From: JACPLA01 sp035291905
GTDB lineage: Bacteria; Bacteroidota; Ignavibacteria; UBA10030
Direction of reading: 5' to 3'
DNA: 40,542 nt
NCBI GenBank assembly: GCA_035291905.1
Contig: DATDRF010000034.1
Span: 1 to 40,542 of the forward strand
A program made the position numbers and the translations under genes. Every line of letters begins with the position of its first letter. The stretch's first letter is position 1. Shown here piece by piece: positions 1 to 7,156 of this stretch. The notes below the pieces were generated by a model. It was not told the DNA's origin, made no database searches, and saw only the letters and a program-made list of their open reading frames with translations.

Positions 1-157
1 GCGATCCTCTGCGTCCTCCGCGACTCTGCGTTGTGGTCTAGTATTGAAACTGACCCTCTACCGCGGATTGTGCGTTTTCTGCATCCCGCCGTCTTTTGGC
101 GGGACGGATTGCGGATTTCCGATTTTCATTCGACACTCGAATATCGACATTCGGCAA
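1..157. repeat. Intergenic degenerate repeats downstream of arsC
   Basis: No gene is seen here. Bases 1-35 read as a low-complexity CTCTGCGTCCTCCGCG pattern of the same general kind as the arms at 4282-4472. Bases 84-104 form a hairpin (TCCCGCC, 7-base loop GTCTTTT, GGCGGGA). It is followed by GATT/ATTTTC-rich sequence to about 150. A related hairpin plus a GGATTTCC segment recurs at 31675-31720. The stretch probably ends the ars operon transcript, but there is no clear T-tract terminator for the minus strand. Confidence 0.5.
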
Positions 158-574
158 TTACTTCAGGTGCTGTATAACAAAGGCTTGGCAGTAATGCTTG
201 ATCTGATCTCTGACCGAGCGAAATGCCAGCATGATTTCTTCATCACTTCCGGTTGCGCGCGCCGGGTCGGGAAAATCATGGTGAAGCGTCACCGATTTGG
301 CGGGAAAAAAGGGACACTGTTCAAGCGCGTTGTCACATACGGTGATCACAAAGTCAAATTCGATTCCCTGCACTGCGTCGACGGTCTTCGAGGTATGTGA
401 TGAAATGTCGACACCGGCCTCATTCATCACCGTAACTGCCCGCGGATTAAGGCCGTGGGCTTCGATCCCCGCACTATGCACCTCGATCTTATCCCCTCCG
501 AACAGGCGCAGCCACCCTTCGGCCATTTGACTCCGGCAGCTGTTTCCCGTGCATAGGACAAGTACTCGTTTCAT
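158..574 (-). CDS. arsC: Arsenate reductase, thioredoxin-dependent low-MW phosphatase type
   Basis: Reduces arsenate to arsenite in the cytoplasm. The 138-residue protein is the usual length for the pI258/B. subtilis ArsC class. The N-terminal P-loop CTGNSCR (Cys8 to Arg14) is the CX5R phosphatase signature. Cys80 and Cys87 (VCDNALEQC) match the cysteine pair that relays the disulfide to thioredoxin in this family. It is the last gene of the ars operon and starts 4 bases after the stop of the acetyltransferase gene. Other low-molecular-weight tyrosine phosphatases share the fold, but the Cys80/Cys87 pair and the operon make ArsC the firm call. Confidence 0.95.
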   Translation of the reverse strand: MKRVLVLCTGNSCRSQMAEGWLRLFGGDKIEVHSAGIEAHGLNPRAVTVMNEAGVDISSHTSKTVDAVQGIEFDFVITVCDNALEQCPFFPAKSVTLHHDFPDPARATGSDEEIMLAFRSVRDQIKHYCQAFVIQHLK

Positions 575-578
575 GGGG

Positions 579-1040
579 TCACCCGATTGTTTTCGTCATG
601 ACGACAGCGGTCGAGGGACAATAGATCTTGTACTCCTTGGACAAAGCGATAAAGGGAGGGATGTCGGAACGTTTCTCCTTCTCGAATCCCACCCGCGCGA
701 AAAAACCTTCCGCGGTTGTCGTTAACAAGCCGAGCCTTTGAATACCCAGAGAGCGTGCTTTCTCTACGATCTCGCCATACAGCAGCTTGCCCAGGCCGAT
801 TCCCCGCAGGGGTACCGCCACAGCCAATGATCGGAGCAGTCCGGATGAACCCGTTACCTCAAGTCCCACCGTTCCTACGATTTCGCCTCCGACAACGGCA
901 ACGGCAACGAGAAACGTCTCCAGATGTTCACTCACGTCTTCCGACGGAAGCTCTGCCAATCGCAAGAGACACTGAATCGCAACGTCGTCTCCCTTGCGGG
1001 CCGGTCGAATTGAAACCGCGGCGATGCTATTTTTCTCCAT
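579..1040 (-). CDS. arsN2: GNAT N-acetyltransferase, ArsN2-like arsenic-operon protein
   Basis: A 153-residue GNAT-fold protein. The acetyl-CoA loop region reads RSLAVAVPLRGIGLGKLLY, and the C-terminal part has LLTTTAEGFFARVGF followed by a CPSTAVVM end; I recognise this pattern from proteins annotated ArsN2. ArsN1 relatives acetylate organoarsenicals such as arsinothricin; the substrate of ArsN2 proteins is not established. The ATG at 1040 is preferred over the one at 1088 because it leaves only a 14-base overlap with arsM and starts just before the GNAT fold. The ribosome binding site is weak, so translational coupling to arsM is likely (inference). Confidence 0.8.
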   Translation of the reverse strand: MEKNSIAAVSIRPARKGDDVAIQCLLRLAELPSEDVSEHLETFLVAVAVVGGEIVGTVGLEVTGSSGLLRSLAVAVPLRGIGLGKLLYGEIVEKARSLGIQRLGLLTTTAEGFFARVGFEKEKRSDIPPFIALSKEYKIYCPSTAVVMTKTIG

Positions 1041-1818
1041 AAACCGTAATGCTCTTGATGGAAGTTCCCGATTTCCGATACTCGGCAATCTCTTTCCGGT
1101 TCAGATAATCCAAAAGCACCTCGTCTGAGAGGTCGATGAGTTTTTCCTTCTTCACCGCGACATTCTTGAAGCCGGCGTTTCTGATTGCTGACAGGTAGTC
1201 GCCTTCGATCATCGCTCCCGCTACACACCCGGCGATCATCTCGGCAGCGGTCAGAAGGGGGGCCGGAAGATTGTTCGTGATGACGATATCGGAAATACTG
1301 AAATGTCCGCCAGCCCGAAGGACTCTGTATATCTGGGAAAACGCTTTCGATTTGTCGGGAACAAGATTCAGAACACAGTTGCTGATGACAACATCGACCG
1401 ATTCATTCTCGACAGGAAGGTTTTCGATATCGCCAAGTCGGAATTCAACATTGGTATATCCAAGTTTTTCCTTGTTCACGTGTGCGCGGGCGATCATCGC
1501 CTCGGTCATGTCAACACCGATGACGCGCCCTGTCGATCCAACGATACGTCGTGCGACAAAAACGTCATTCCCGGCGCCGGATCCGAGATCGAGGACCGTG
1601 TGGCCCTTCTGAAGTCCGGCAATTTCCGTGGGGAGGCCGCAGCCAAGACCTAGGTCGGCTTCCGGTACATATCCCTCCAACCCGGCATAGCTGTCGGCCA
1701 TGATGTCACCCTCTTTCGAGGAACAACCGCACTGAGGACCGCAACAGGAGTCGGATCGTTTTGCGATCTCCTCGTATTTACCCTTCACAATTGACTTCAC
1801 GTCGTCAATGGTCGTCAT
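1027..1818 (-). CDS. arsM: Arsenite S-adenosylmethionine methyltransferase
   Basis: Methylates As(III) stepwise to di- and trimethyl arsenicals using SAM. The 263-residue protein has the SAM-binding motif LDLGSGAGND (about residues 77-86). Three family cysteines that bind arsenic appear as Cys60 (GLGCGLP), Cys148 (SNCVLNL) and Cys198 (AGCVAG). A Cys-rich N-terminal segment SCCGPQCGC (residues 24-32) precedes them. The start at 1818 is set by an AGGAGG 9 bases upstream and by a 4-base ATGA overlap with the preceding small ORF; the reading frame stays open 15 codons further upstream without support. The N-terminus closely resembles that small ORF, which suggests a local duplication. Confidence 0.93.
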   Translation of the reverse strand: MTTIDDVKSIVKGKYEEIAKRSDSCCGPQCGCSSKEGDIMADSYAGLEGYVPEADLGLGCGLPTEIAGLQKGHTVLDLGSGAGNDVFVARRIVGSTGRVIGVDMTEAMIARAHVNKEKLGYTNVEFRLGDIENLPVENESVDVVISNCVLNLVPDKSKAFSQIYRVLRAGGHFSISDIVITNNLPAPLLTAAEMIAGCVAGAMIEGDYLSAIRNAGFKNVAVKKEKLIDLSDEVLLDYLNRKEIAEYRKSGTSIKSITVYGEK

Positions 1819-1952
1819 CCCTGTTTTCCTCCTTTTTGGCCACTCTTGGCAGGGGAACAGCAATCAGGGCCGCAGCAGGAAGATCCGGATTGTTTTGGTA
1901 TCTCCTCATCGCTGCTCTTTACGGTCGGTTTTACTTCGGGGGCGGATGTCAT
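1815..1952 (-). CDS. Small Cys-rich protein (45 aa), duplicate of the ArsM N-terminus
   Basis: A 45-codon ORF between arsR and arsM. The start is supported by AGGAGG at 1959-1964, 6 bases before the ATG. The stop overlaps the arsM start as ATGA. The product is hydrophilic, with a single cluster of two vicinal cysteine pairs, CCGPDCC (residues 26-32), and a Lys/Gly-rich tail. It lines up residue by residue with the ArsM N-terminus: MT at 1-2, VK at 7-8, VK at 11-12, EEI at 16-18, Lys20, Ser22, then SCCGP-C. At DNA level, 19 of 22 bases match between 1907-1886 and 1773-1752. A role as an arsenite-binding peptide or chaperone, loosely like the Cys pairs of ArsD, is a guess. It could instead be a duplication remnant, though its start and stop signals are intact. 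Confidence 0.65.
   Translation of the reverse strand: MTSAPEVKPTVKSSDEEIPKQSGSSCCGPDCCSPAKSGQKGGKQG
1828..1833 (-). promoter_or_regulatory. Ribosome binding site of arsM
   Basis: AGGAGG lies 9 bases before the ATG at 1818. It sits inside the last codons of the small Cys-rich ORF, so translation of that ORF passes through the arsM initiation region. Confidence 0.75.
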
Positions 1953-1958
1953 GTGGGT

Positions 1959-1964
1959 CCTCCT
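1959..1964 (-). promoter_or_regulatory. Ribosome binding site of the Cys-rich small ORF
   Basis: A full AGGAGG, 6 bases from the ATG at 1952 and 10 bases after the arsR stop. It is the main evidence that this 45-codon ORF is translated. Confidence 0.65.
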
Positions 1965-1973
1965 GTTTGAACA

Positions 1974-2312
1974 TTAACAACATTCTTTGTGGTTTTCTTT
2001 GATATCTGTGAGAAATCCGTCAATGATCTTCCGAAACTGTTCAAGCCTTTCCCAATCGACACAATAGCAGGACTTCGGCCCCTCAATCGTTCCGGTGATG
2101 ATTCCGGCGGACTTCAGTTCCTTGAGATGCTGCGAAACGGTTGCTTGTGCGAGGGGAATGTCCTGGACAATCTCTCCGCAGACACATTCGTCCCTCTTTG
2201 AGAGAATCCTGAGTATCGCAACCCGGGCAGGGTGGGAAAGGACCCCGGCTAACCTGGCTATTTCTGTCTCCTTCTTGTCGAATAAGTGAACCTTGCCTCT
2301 GGCCACGCTCAT
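1974..2312 (-). CDS. arsR: ArsR/SmtB-family arsenite-responsive repressor
   Basis: A 112-residue winged-helix repressor that leaves DNA when it binds As(III). The order is an N-terminal helix with LSHPARVAILRIL, a Cys43-Val-Cys45 motif (ECVCGE) of the classic ArsR metal site, the recognition helix AQATVSQHLKEL, then a wing with Cys82/Cys84 (SCYC). It ends in Glu-Cys-Cys, a vicinal pair that could add a ligand. It is the first gene of the operon. A perfect 20-base palindrome directly upstream is the likely operator, so the gene is probably autoregulated. The AAAGG just before the ATG is too close to be a good ribosome binding site. Confidence 0.93.
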   Translation of the reverse strand: MSVARGKVHLFDKKETEIARLAGVLSHPARVAILRILSKRDECVCGEIVQDIPLAQATVSQHLKELKSAGIITGTIEGPKSCYCVDWERLEQFRKIIDGFLTDIKENHKECC

Positions 2313-2319
2313 CCTTTCT

Positions 2320-2339
2320 TTATCGTATTAATACGATAA
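2320..2339. promoter_or_regulatory. Palindromic ArsR operator
   Basis: A perfect 20-base inverted repeat, TTATCGTATT followed at once by its reverse complement, 7 bases upstream of the arsR ATG. It touches the -10 element and covers the expected transcription start, so ArsR binding would block the promoter. The site is seen in sequence; assignment to ArsR rests on its position. Confidence 0.75.
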
Positions 2340-2366
2340 GATAAATACAAAAGTTTCACATGTCAA
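2338..2366 (-). promoter_or_regulatory. Promoter of the ars operon
   Basis: On the minus strand, a perfect -35 TTGACA (2361-2366) and a -10 TATCTT (2338-2343) are separated by 17 bases. Initiation would fall near 2331, inside the palindrome, giving a leader of about 19 bases. Confidence 0.65.
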
Positions 2367-2378
2367 GCAGGAAAAGAA

Positions 2379-4232
2379 CTATCTGGGTATTGCCGGCGGG
2401 ATTGGGGGGACCGCAGGGGGGAGAGAACCGGCGATTCTAACGAAACCTTCAAGTCCTTCGGCGATCTTTTCCGCAATTCGTCTCCGAAAGGCATCATCGA
2501 CGAGCTTCATTTCGTCCTCAGGATTCGACAGAAACGCTGTTTCAACAAGCACATTGGGAAGCTGGGTCGGGGCATTCAGCGAAAAATTGAAGCTTCCTAC
2601 AACGCCGAATTGTTCGAATCCCAATTCCAGCATCCTTGCATAGACGGTGTCGGCCAAAGGCTTGAAACCAACATACCGATAGAAGGTCGCCGTCCCTCTG
2701 ACCTTTTCCGGATCCGACGTGAAACCGATAGAGTTGCAATGCACGCTCACAAGCAGACGAGCACCTGATGCGAGAATCTTGTCCGTCCTGTCGGTCATCG
2801 ACCATCCGGTCGTATCAGTGCGGGTCAGGACACTGCTCGCACCTTTTTCCGAAAGCACCTGTACGAGGTGGCCTGCTATTGAGAGATTCACGTCCATTTC
2901 CCTCGTTCCCAGCGAACCAATTGCCCCCTTGTTGTCTCCGCCGTGGCCCGCATCAACAACGACAGTCATCCCCTTCAGCACAGAATCGGACGAAGCGACC
3001 AAAGGAGGTCGATTGATCCTGATGCGGAGACTTGCTCCGTTTTCGTACCCGATGTCATAACCCCAATGAAAGGGATAGGCCAGACGAATGGTCAATTGAT
3101 AGTGAGCCGCTGCAACCTGAACCCACGATACGCTTTGAATGCCGACTGCGCTCAGGTGGTGCGTGATCCAGTTTGTGTTTGAGGTCGCCCCGTACAAGTC
3201 GACAATGAGCGCCGCAGGGTTAAGCTGAAGCTCCGTGGTATAGGGCAGTTTCTGTGAAAGTGAGACCATGACAATATCTGCCTTGTCGTTTCCCACGGCG
3301 CTGATGGATCCCACGAGAGATTGAGGCAGGGGCGTCTCCTTGGGGAGGAGCGTCCCAAATTCATCGGGCAGCCAAGCGTCCATCGACTCCGTGAGTCTTA
3401 CCTGATACTGTCGGCCTCTCTTGCCCGCGACCGTGAGGCGAATTCCCGGCTGGAGGTAGCCAAGCTTTGCTCCGCCCAATCGATCCGTGCCTCGACCCAC
3501 ATTCAGGAATGGTCGACGTCCGGTCAGCTCGATCACCCGCGGCAGATCCCCGGGTGTAATCGTAATCCTTCCTTTTGCTTCCGCCTTCTCACTGCTCCAA
3601 AAACTCTTCCTCAGTTTGAAACTGATCTTCGCTTTGTTCGCTTCGTCTTCGTCCTTCACAACATATCTTCCGATGTAAACCCCCTGGAATCCTGCTCCTT
3701 CCCTCGGCGGCACCTCCCGCATAGGGATACCCGACTCCACTCCGTCGATATCGAATGTCGCTTCATAGCCGGGGCTCCCTTTGAATCGAACCTCCAAAAC
3801 GTCGCCGGCTCCCAACCAGAGATCCTCAGAGGGCTCCATCAGGATCGAATCGATGGTCAACGTATCTTTTGAAGAGTTCCTGGCCGGCTCACTCCTCATA
3901 AGAACGAAGTCACGCCACAGGGAATCACCCTTTGGAGAGATTACGACGATCCGCAGCGGATTGAGACCCACGTTCAGGGTCAGGAGTCCCACAAAGGCCC
4001 CGCTCGGATAGACACGGACTTCTCCTCCATTGACAAACGCCCGCGCGGACGGACTCGTGTTCGCTGCAAACCGATGGCGGCTCGCCGGCGTCGTCGTTGT
4101 GTCGCTCTCTGGGTAGATGACATTCAAAGAGAGAGAATCGGTCGGGGACGAAACTGAGGCCGTGTCGGGGCTCACCTGACCACGGCCAACTGAAGCAAGA
4201 AAAAGCAGAACCAGAAGAAGGGGAGAACGCAT
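2379..4232 (-). CDS. N-acetylmuramoyl-L-alanine amidase, AmiC type (AMIN-like + Amidase_3)
   Basis: Cleaves the amide bond between MurNAc and the peptide stem of peptidoglycan in the periplasm. The 617-residue precursor has a signal peptide (about 1-19), a long N-terminal part of beta-rich segments and an AMIN-like stretch (about 300-410) that should bind the wall. The Amidase_3 domain runs from about 422 to 605. Zinc and catalytic residues are visible: His430 (VDAGHGG), Glu445 (GTRE), His498 (SVHCN) and Glu564 (LVETAFLSNPED). A short proline-rich tail ends it. It stands alone between the ars promoter and the inverted-repeat element. No strong ribosome binding site precedes the ATG at 4232. 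Confidence 0.9.
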   Translation of the reverse strand: MRSPLLLVLLFLASVGRGQVSPDTASVSSPTDSLSLNVIYPESDTTTTPASRHRFAANTSPSARAFVNGGEVRVYPSGAFVGLLTLNVGLNPLRIVVISPKGDSLWRDFVLMRSEPARNSSKDTLTIDSILMEPSEDLWLGAGDVLEVRFKGSPGYEATFDIDGVESGIPMREVPPREGAGFQGVYIGRYVVKDEDEANKAKISFKLRKSFWSSEKAEAKGRITITPGDLPRVIELTGRRPFLNVGRGTDRLGGAKLGYLQPGIRLTVAGKRGRQYQVRLTESMDAWLPDEFGTLLPKETPLPQSLVGSISAVGNDKADIVMVSLSQKLPYTTELQLNPAALIVDLYGATSNTNWITHHLSAVGIQSVSWVQVAAAHYQLTIRLAYPFHWGYDIGYENGASLRIRINRPPLVASSDSVLKGMTVVVDAGHGGDNKGAIGSLGTREMDVNLSIAGHLVQVLSEKGASSVLTRTDTTGWSMTDRTDKILASGARLLVSVHCNSIGFTSDPEKVRGTATFYRYVGFKPLADTVYARMLELGFEQFGVVGSFNFSLNAPTQLPNVLVETAFLSNPEDEMKLVDDAFRRRIAEKIAEGLEGFVRIAGSLPPAVPPIPPAIPR

Positions 4233-4281
4233 AGCTATTACTACAAAAAGAAGAGAAATGAGGAGAGATTCAAGGACGCAA

Positions 4282-4472
4282 ACGCAGATTACGCCGATTC
4301 ACACTGATTTCGCAGATTCGCAAATTCAAATGATGGAGTATGGTCAACCATTCATGTCATCCCTTTGCTGTCATAAGAAAGACCTTCTGAGGGATTTCTA
4401 ACAACCTCGAAAGTACCCCATCATTTCAGGGCTCGAATCCGTGCAATCTGTGCCAATCCGCGAGATCTGCGT
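4282..4472. repeat. Inverted-repeat element with 59-bp arms
   Basis: Bases 4282-4340 and the reverse complement of 4414-4472 align without gaps at 43 of 59 positions by my count. They start with the same ACGCAGAT and end in AAATGATGG(A/G)GTA. The 73-base centre (4341-4413) is unrelated to the arms and holds no ORF. The outer arm sequence is a degenerate CGCAGATT/CGCGGATT pattern. There is no transposase. It fills most of the 244-base gap between argG and the amidase gene and could fold into a long imperfect stem in RNA. Confidence 0.7.
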
Positions 4473-4476
4473 ACAC

Positions 4477-5718
4477 CTAGCTCTTCAGCTTCTTGACCAG
4501 TCTCTTCTTCTTCGCAAAACCGTTGGGATTGACGCGGTAGAAAGTCTTGATCGGAAGACTGAAGATCTTGATAAATCCTTCGCTTGCCTTGTGGTCAAAC
4601 TTGTCTTCCACAGTGTAGGTTGCCAGCCCGGTATCGTAGAGTGAGTTTGGGGAGGTCCTGCCGGCAATATCAACGTTCCCTTTGTAAAGCTTCACTTTCA
4701 CCAGACCGTTGACCACTTTTTGCGTCTCATTGATGAACGCATCGTAGGCGCCCCGCAGAGGCGTAAACCAGAGGCCATTGTAGATAAGCGTGGCATAATC
4801 GTGTGCCATCTTCGCCTTGTAATGCATCACCTCTTTGTCCAGCGTCAGCCGCTCAAGCTCACGATGTGCAAAATGCAGCGTCACCGCAGCGGGTGCCTCG
4901 TAGACCTCACGCGACTTGATTCCCACGAGCCTGTTCTCGACGAGGTCCAGTCGTCCCACCCCGTTGGCCCCGGCGATTTCGTTCAGCTTCTCAATGAGGT
5001 CGTAGCCCTTCATCTTCTTGCCGTTCAGTACAACGGGAACGCCTTTTTCAAACTCGATGGTGACATATGTCGGGTGATCGGGTGCATCCAGCGGGGAAAC
5101 CGTTCTTTGATACGCGTCCGCAGGCGGCTCGGCCATCGGGTCTTCCAGAACGCCGCATTCAATGCTTGTCCCCCATACATTCTCGTCAATAGAGTAAGGG
5201 GACGCCTTTGTCACCGCAATGGGGATACCGTGCGTCTCGCAATAAGTGATCTCTTCTTCTCTCGATTTAAATTCCCACTCGCGAAGCGGGGCGATGACCT
5301 TGATCTCGGGCGCCAGGGCGGCGATTGCAGCCTCAAAGCGCACCTGGTCATTTCCTTTTCCCGTACAGCCGTGAGCAATCGCTGTGCAGCGCTCCCGCCG
5401 GGCCACCTCCACAAGTGCCTTGGCAATCAGCGGGCGTCCGATGGAGGTCGCCATCGGATATGTGTGCTCATATAAGGCACCCGCCTTCAGCGACGGGAAG
5501 AGATATTCTTCGACAAACTCGTCACGCAGGTCCTGAATGTAGACTCTCTTCGCTCCGGTCTTGTAGGCTTTGTTTGCCAGGCCCGCAATCTCTTTCTTTT
5601 GCCCGAGGTTCGCGGTGACTGCAATGACTTCGGCATTGTACCGTTCCTGAAGCCATTTAACGATTACGGAAGTGTCTAATCCTCCCGAGTACGCAACGAC
5701 GATCTTCTGCTTTTTCAA
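4477..5718 (-). CDS. argG: Argininosuccinate synthase
   Basis: Joins citrulline and aspartate with ATP to give argininosuccinate, the seventh step of arginine synthesis. The 413-residue length is normal. The ATP pyrophosphatase P-loop AYSGGLDTSV is at residues 9-18, with later family motifs GCTGKGNDQVRFE and SPYSIDENVWG. The start is TTG at 5718, preceded by AAAGGA; no better ATG exists close by. It is the last gene of the arg operon, 32 bases after argR. argH, which would finish the pathway, is not in the window. Confidence 0.97.
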   Translation of the reverse strand: MKKQKIVVAYSGGLDTSVIVKWLQERYNAEVIAVTANLGQKKEIAGLANKAYKTGAKRVYIQDLRDEFVEEYLFPSLKAGALYEHTYPMATSIGRPLIAKALVEVARRERCTAIAHGCTGKGNDQVRFEAAIAALAPEIKVIAPLREWEFKSREEEITYCETHGIPIAVTKASPYSIDENVWGTSIECGVLEDPMAEPPADAYQRTVSPLDAPDHPTYVTIEFEKGVPVVLNGKKMKGYDLIEKLNEIAGANGVGRLDLVENRLVGIKSREVYEAPAAVTLHFAHRELERLTLDKEVMHYKAKMAHDYATLIYNGLWFTPLRGAYDAFINETQKVVNGLVKVKLYKGNVDIAGRTSPNSLYDTGLATYTVEDKFDHKASEGFIKIFSLPIKTFYRVNPNGFAKKKRLVKKLKS

Positions 5719-5750
5719 TGCTGTATTCCTTTACTGGATCTTGAGAATAA

Positions 5751-6209
5751 TTATGCGACTTTCTTTTCTTCTGACATGAGTGACTTCAGCGCTTTTATGA
5801 CTTCGGCGATCTTCCGCGAAGATGTCGGCGTCACAAAAATGGTATTGTCCCCCGCAAGGGTACCGAGAATCGCCGGGTGGTGCAGGCCGTCGATGATCTC
5901 CGCAACTCCCTGCGCCCGGCCCGGGAGCGTCCGAATCACGATCAATGCTTCATTGTGGTCAATGTCTTCGATCTCATACCCGATGAACGATTTGAGCTTC
6001 TGCTCTTCGGTTTCGGCATGCAGCACATAGCGGGCTCCTTCGGGCGTATTCATGCGTCCGACACCGAGTTCTTTGAGATCACGGGAAAGCGTCGCCTGCG
6101 TGACGATGTGGCCTGCTTTGCGAAGTGCCTTACAGAGTTCATCCTGAGTCCCCACCGAATGATGAAGAATGATATGCTTGATCGCTAGGTGACGAGCAGG
6201 CTTTGTCAT
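5751..6209 (-). CDS. argR: Arginine repressor
   Basis: A 152-residue arginine-sensing regulator. The N-terminal winged helix contains TQATLSRDLKELG (about residues 37-49), the DNA-recognition helix of the family. The C-terminal hexamerisation and arginine-binding domain has GTLAGDNTIFV (about 115-125). It overlaps argF by 4 bases, so the repressor is made from the operon it should control through the two ARG boxes upstream of argC. This gives negative feedback through arginine. Confidence 0.95.
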   Translation of the reverse strand: MTKPARHLAIKHIILHHSVGTQDELCKALRKAGHIVTQATLSRDLKELGVGRMNTPEGARYVLHAETEEQKLKSFIGYEIEDIDHNEALIVIRTLPGRAQGVAEIIDGLHHPAILGTLAGDNTIFVTPTSSRKIAEVIKALKSLMSEEKKVA

Positions 6210-7156
6210 GATTGCACCTTTTCGGCAACGGGGCGTGTTGCCCTGACGTTCGTTGCAGTGCCCAGAAGTTGCGTGAGTATTGCCTTTTGGACATGAAGTC
6301 GGTTCTCGGCTTCGTCAAACACAACAGACTGCGATCCCTCCAGAACTTCAGCACTTATTTCCTCGCCACGATGAGCCGGAAGACAATGCATTACCACGCA
6401 ATCCTTTTTTGCCTTCTGAAGAAGTTCCGCATTGATCTGATATCCAGCGAAATCTTTGCGACGCCGGTCGGATTCAGACTCCCGTCCCATGCTTGTCCAG
6501 ACGTCGGTGTAGAGCACATCTGCGCCGGCGGCGGCATCCGAGGGATTCTCCATGATCGTGATCTCGCTTATTCCGGCCTCTTTTGCCCGGCGCACGATTT
6601 CGGGCCCGGGATGGTATCCTTGAGGCGCAGCAAGGGCAAAATTCATCGGAAAGATCGACGCTGCCTCAAGCCACGAATGGACCATATTGTTGCCGTCGCC
6701 GATGAAGGCGACTTTCATCCCGGGTTTCAGTTTTCCGTGCTGCCGCAGCGTGTAGAGATCGGCCAGTACCTGGCAGGGATGCGACAAATCGGTGAGGGCA
6801 TTTATCACCGGAACCGGGGCCGACGCGGCAAGCTCCGTCAGCACGGCGTGGTCAAAGAGTCGGGCCACAAGGCCATCGCAATATCTTGAAAGAAGAAGCG
6901 CAATATCTGCGACCGATTCTCGCGTTCCAACGCCGATCCCTTCCTGCGAGAGCACGACCGGATATCCGCCCAGTTGATTGATCCCCACTTCAAACGAAAC
7001 CCTCGTGCGCAGTGAAGGCTTTTGGAAGATCATGGCAATCGATTTCCCCCTCAGCGGCTGAAGCTGCGGTTCGCGTTTGAGCTTGTCAGCCAGTGCAAAG
7101 AGCGATTCAAGCTCATCCTGCGTAACATCAAAGAGAGTGAGAAGATCCTTGGTCAT
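6206..7156 (-). CDS. argF: Ornithine carbamoyltransferase
   Basis: Transfers the carbamoyl group from carbamoyl phosphate to ornithine, forming citrulline. At 316 residues it has normal length. The carbamoyl-phosphate motif appears as PSLRTR (residues 47-52; the first position is often S-T). HPCQ (126-129) and the ornithine loop HCLPAHRGEE in the C-terminal half are intact. The start ATG overlaps the argB stop as ATGA. Anabolic use is inferred from the biosynthetic operon. Confidence 0.97.
   Translation of the reverse strand: MTKDLLTLFDVTQDELESLFALADKLKREPQLQPLRGKSIAMIFQKPSLRTRVSFEVGINQLGGYPVVLSQEGIGVGTRESVADIALLLSRYCDGLVARLFDHAVLTELAASAPVPVINALTDLSHPCQVLADLYTLRQHGKLKPGMKVAFIGDGNNMVHSWLEAASIFPMNFALAAPQGYHPGPEIVRRAKEAGISEITIMENPSDAAAGADVLYTDVWTSMGRESESDRRRKDFAGYQINAELLQKAKKDCVVMHCLPAHRGEEISAEVLEGSQSVVFDEAENRLHVQKAILTQLLGTATNVRATRPVAEKVQS

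Noticed and set aside
4282..4472. CRISPR array or tRNA
   Set aside because: The repeats are two inverted arms, not regularly spaced direct repeats, and no cloverleaf or cas gene is seen.
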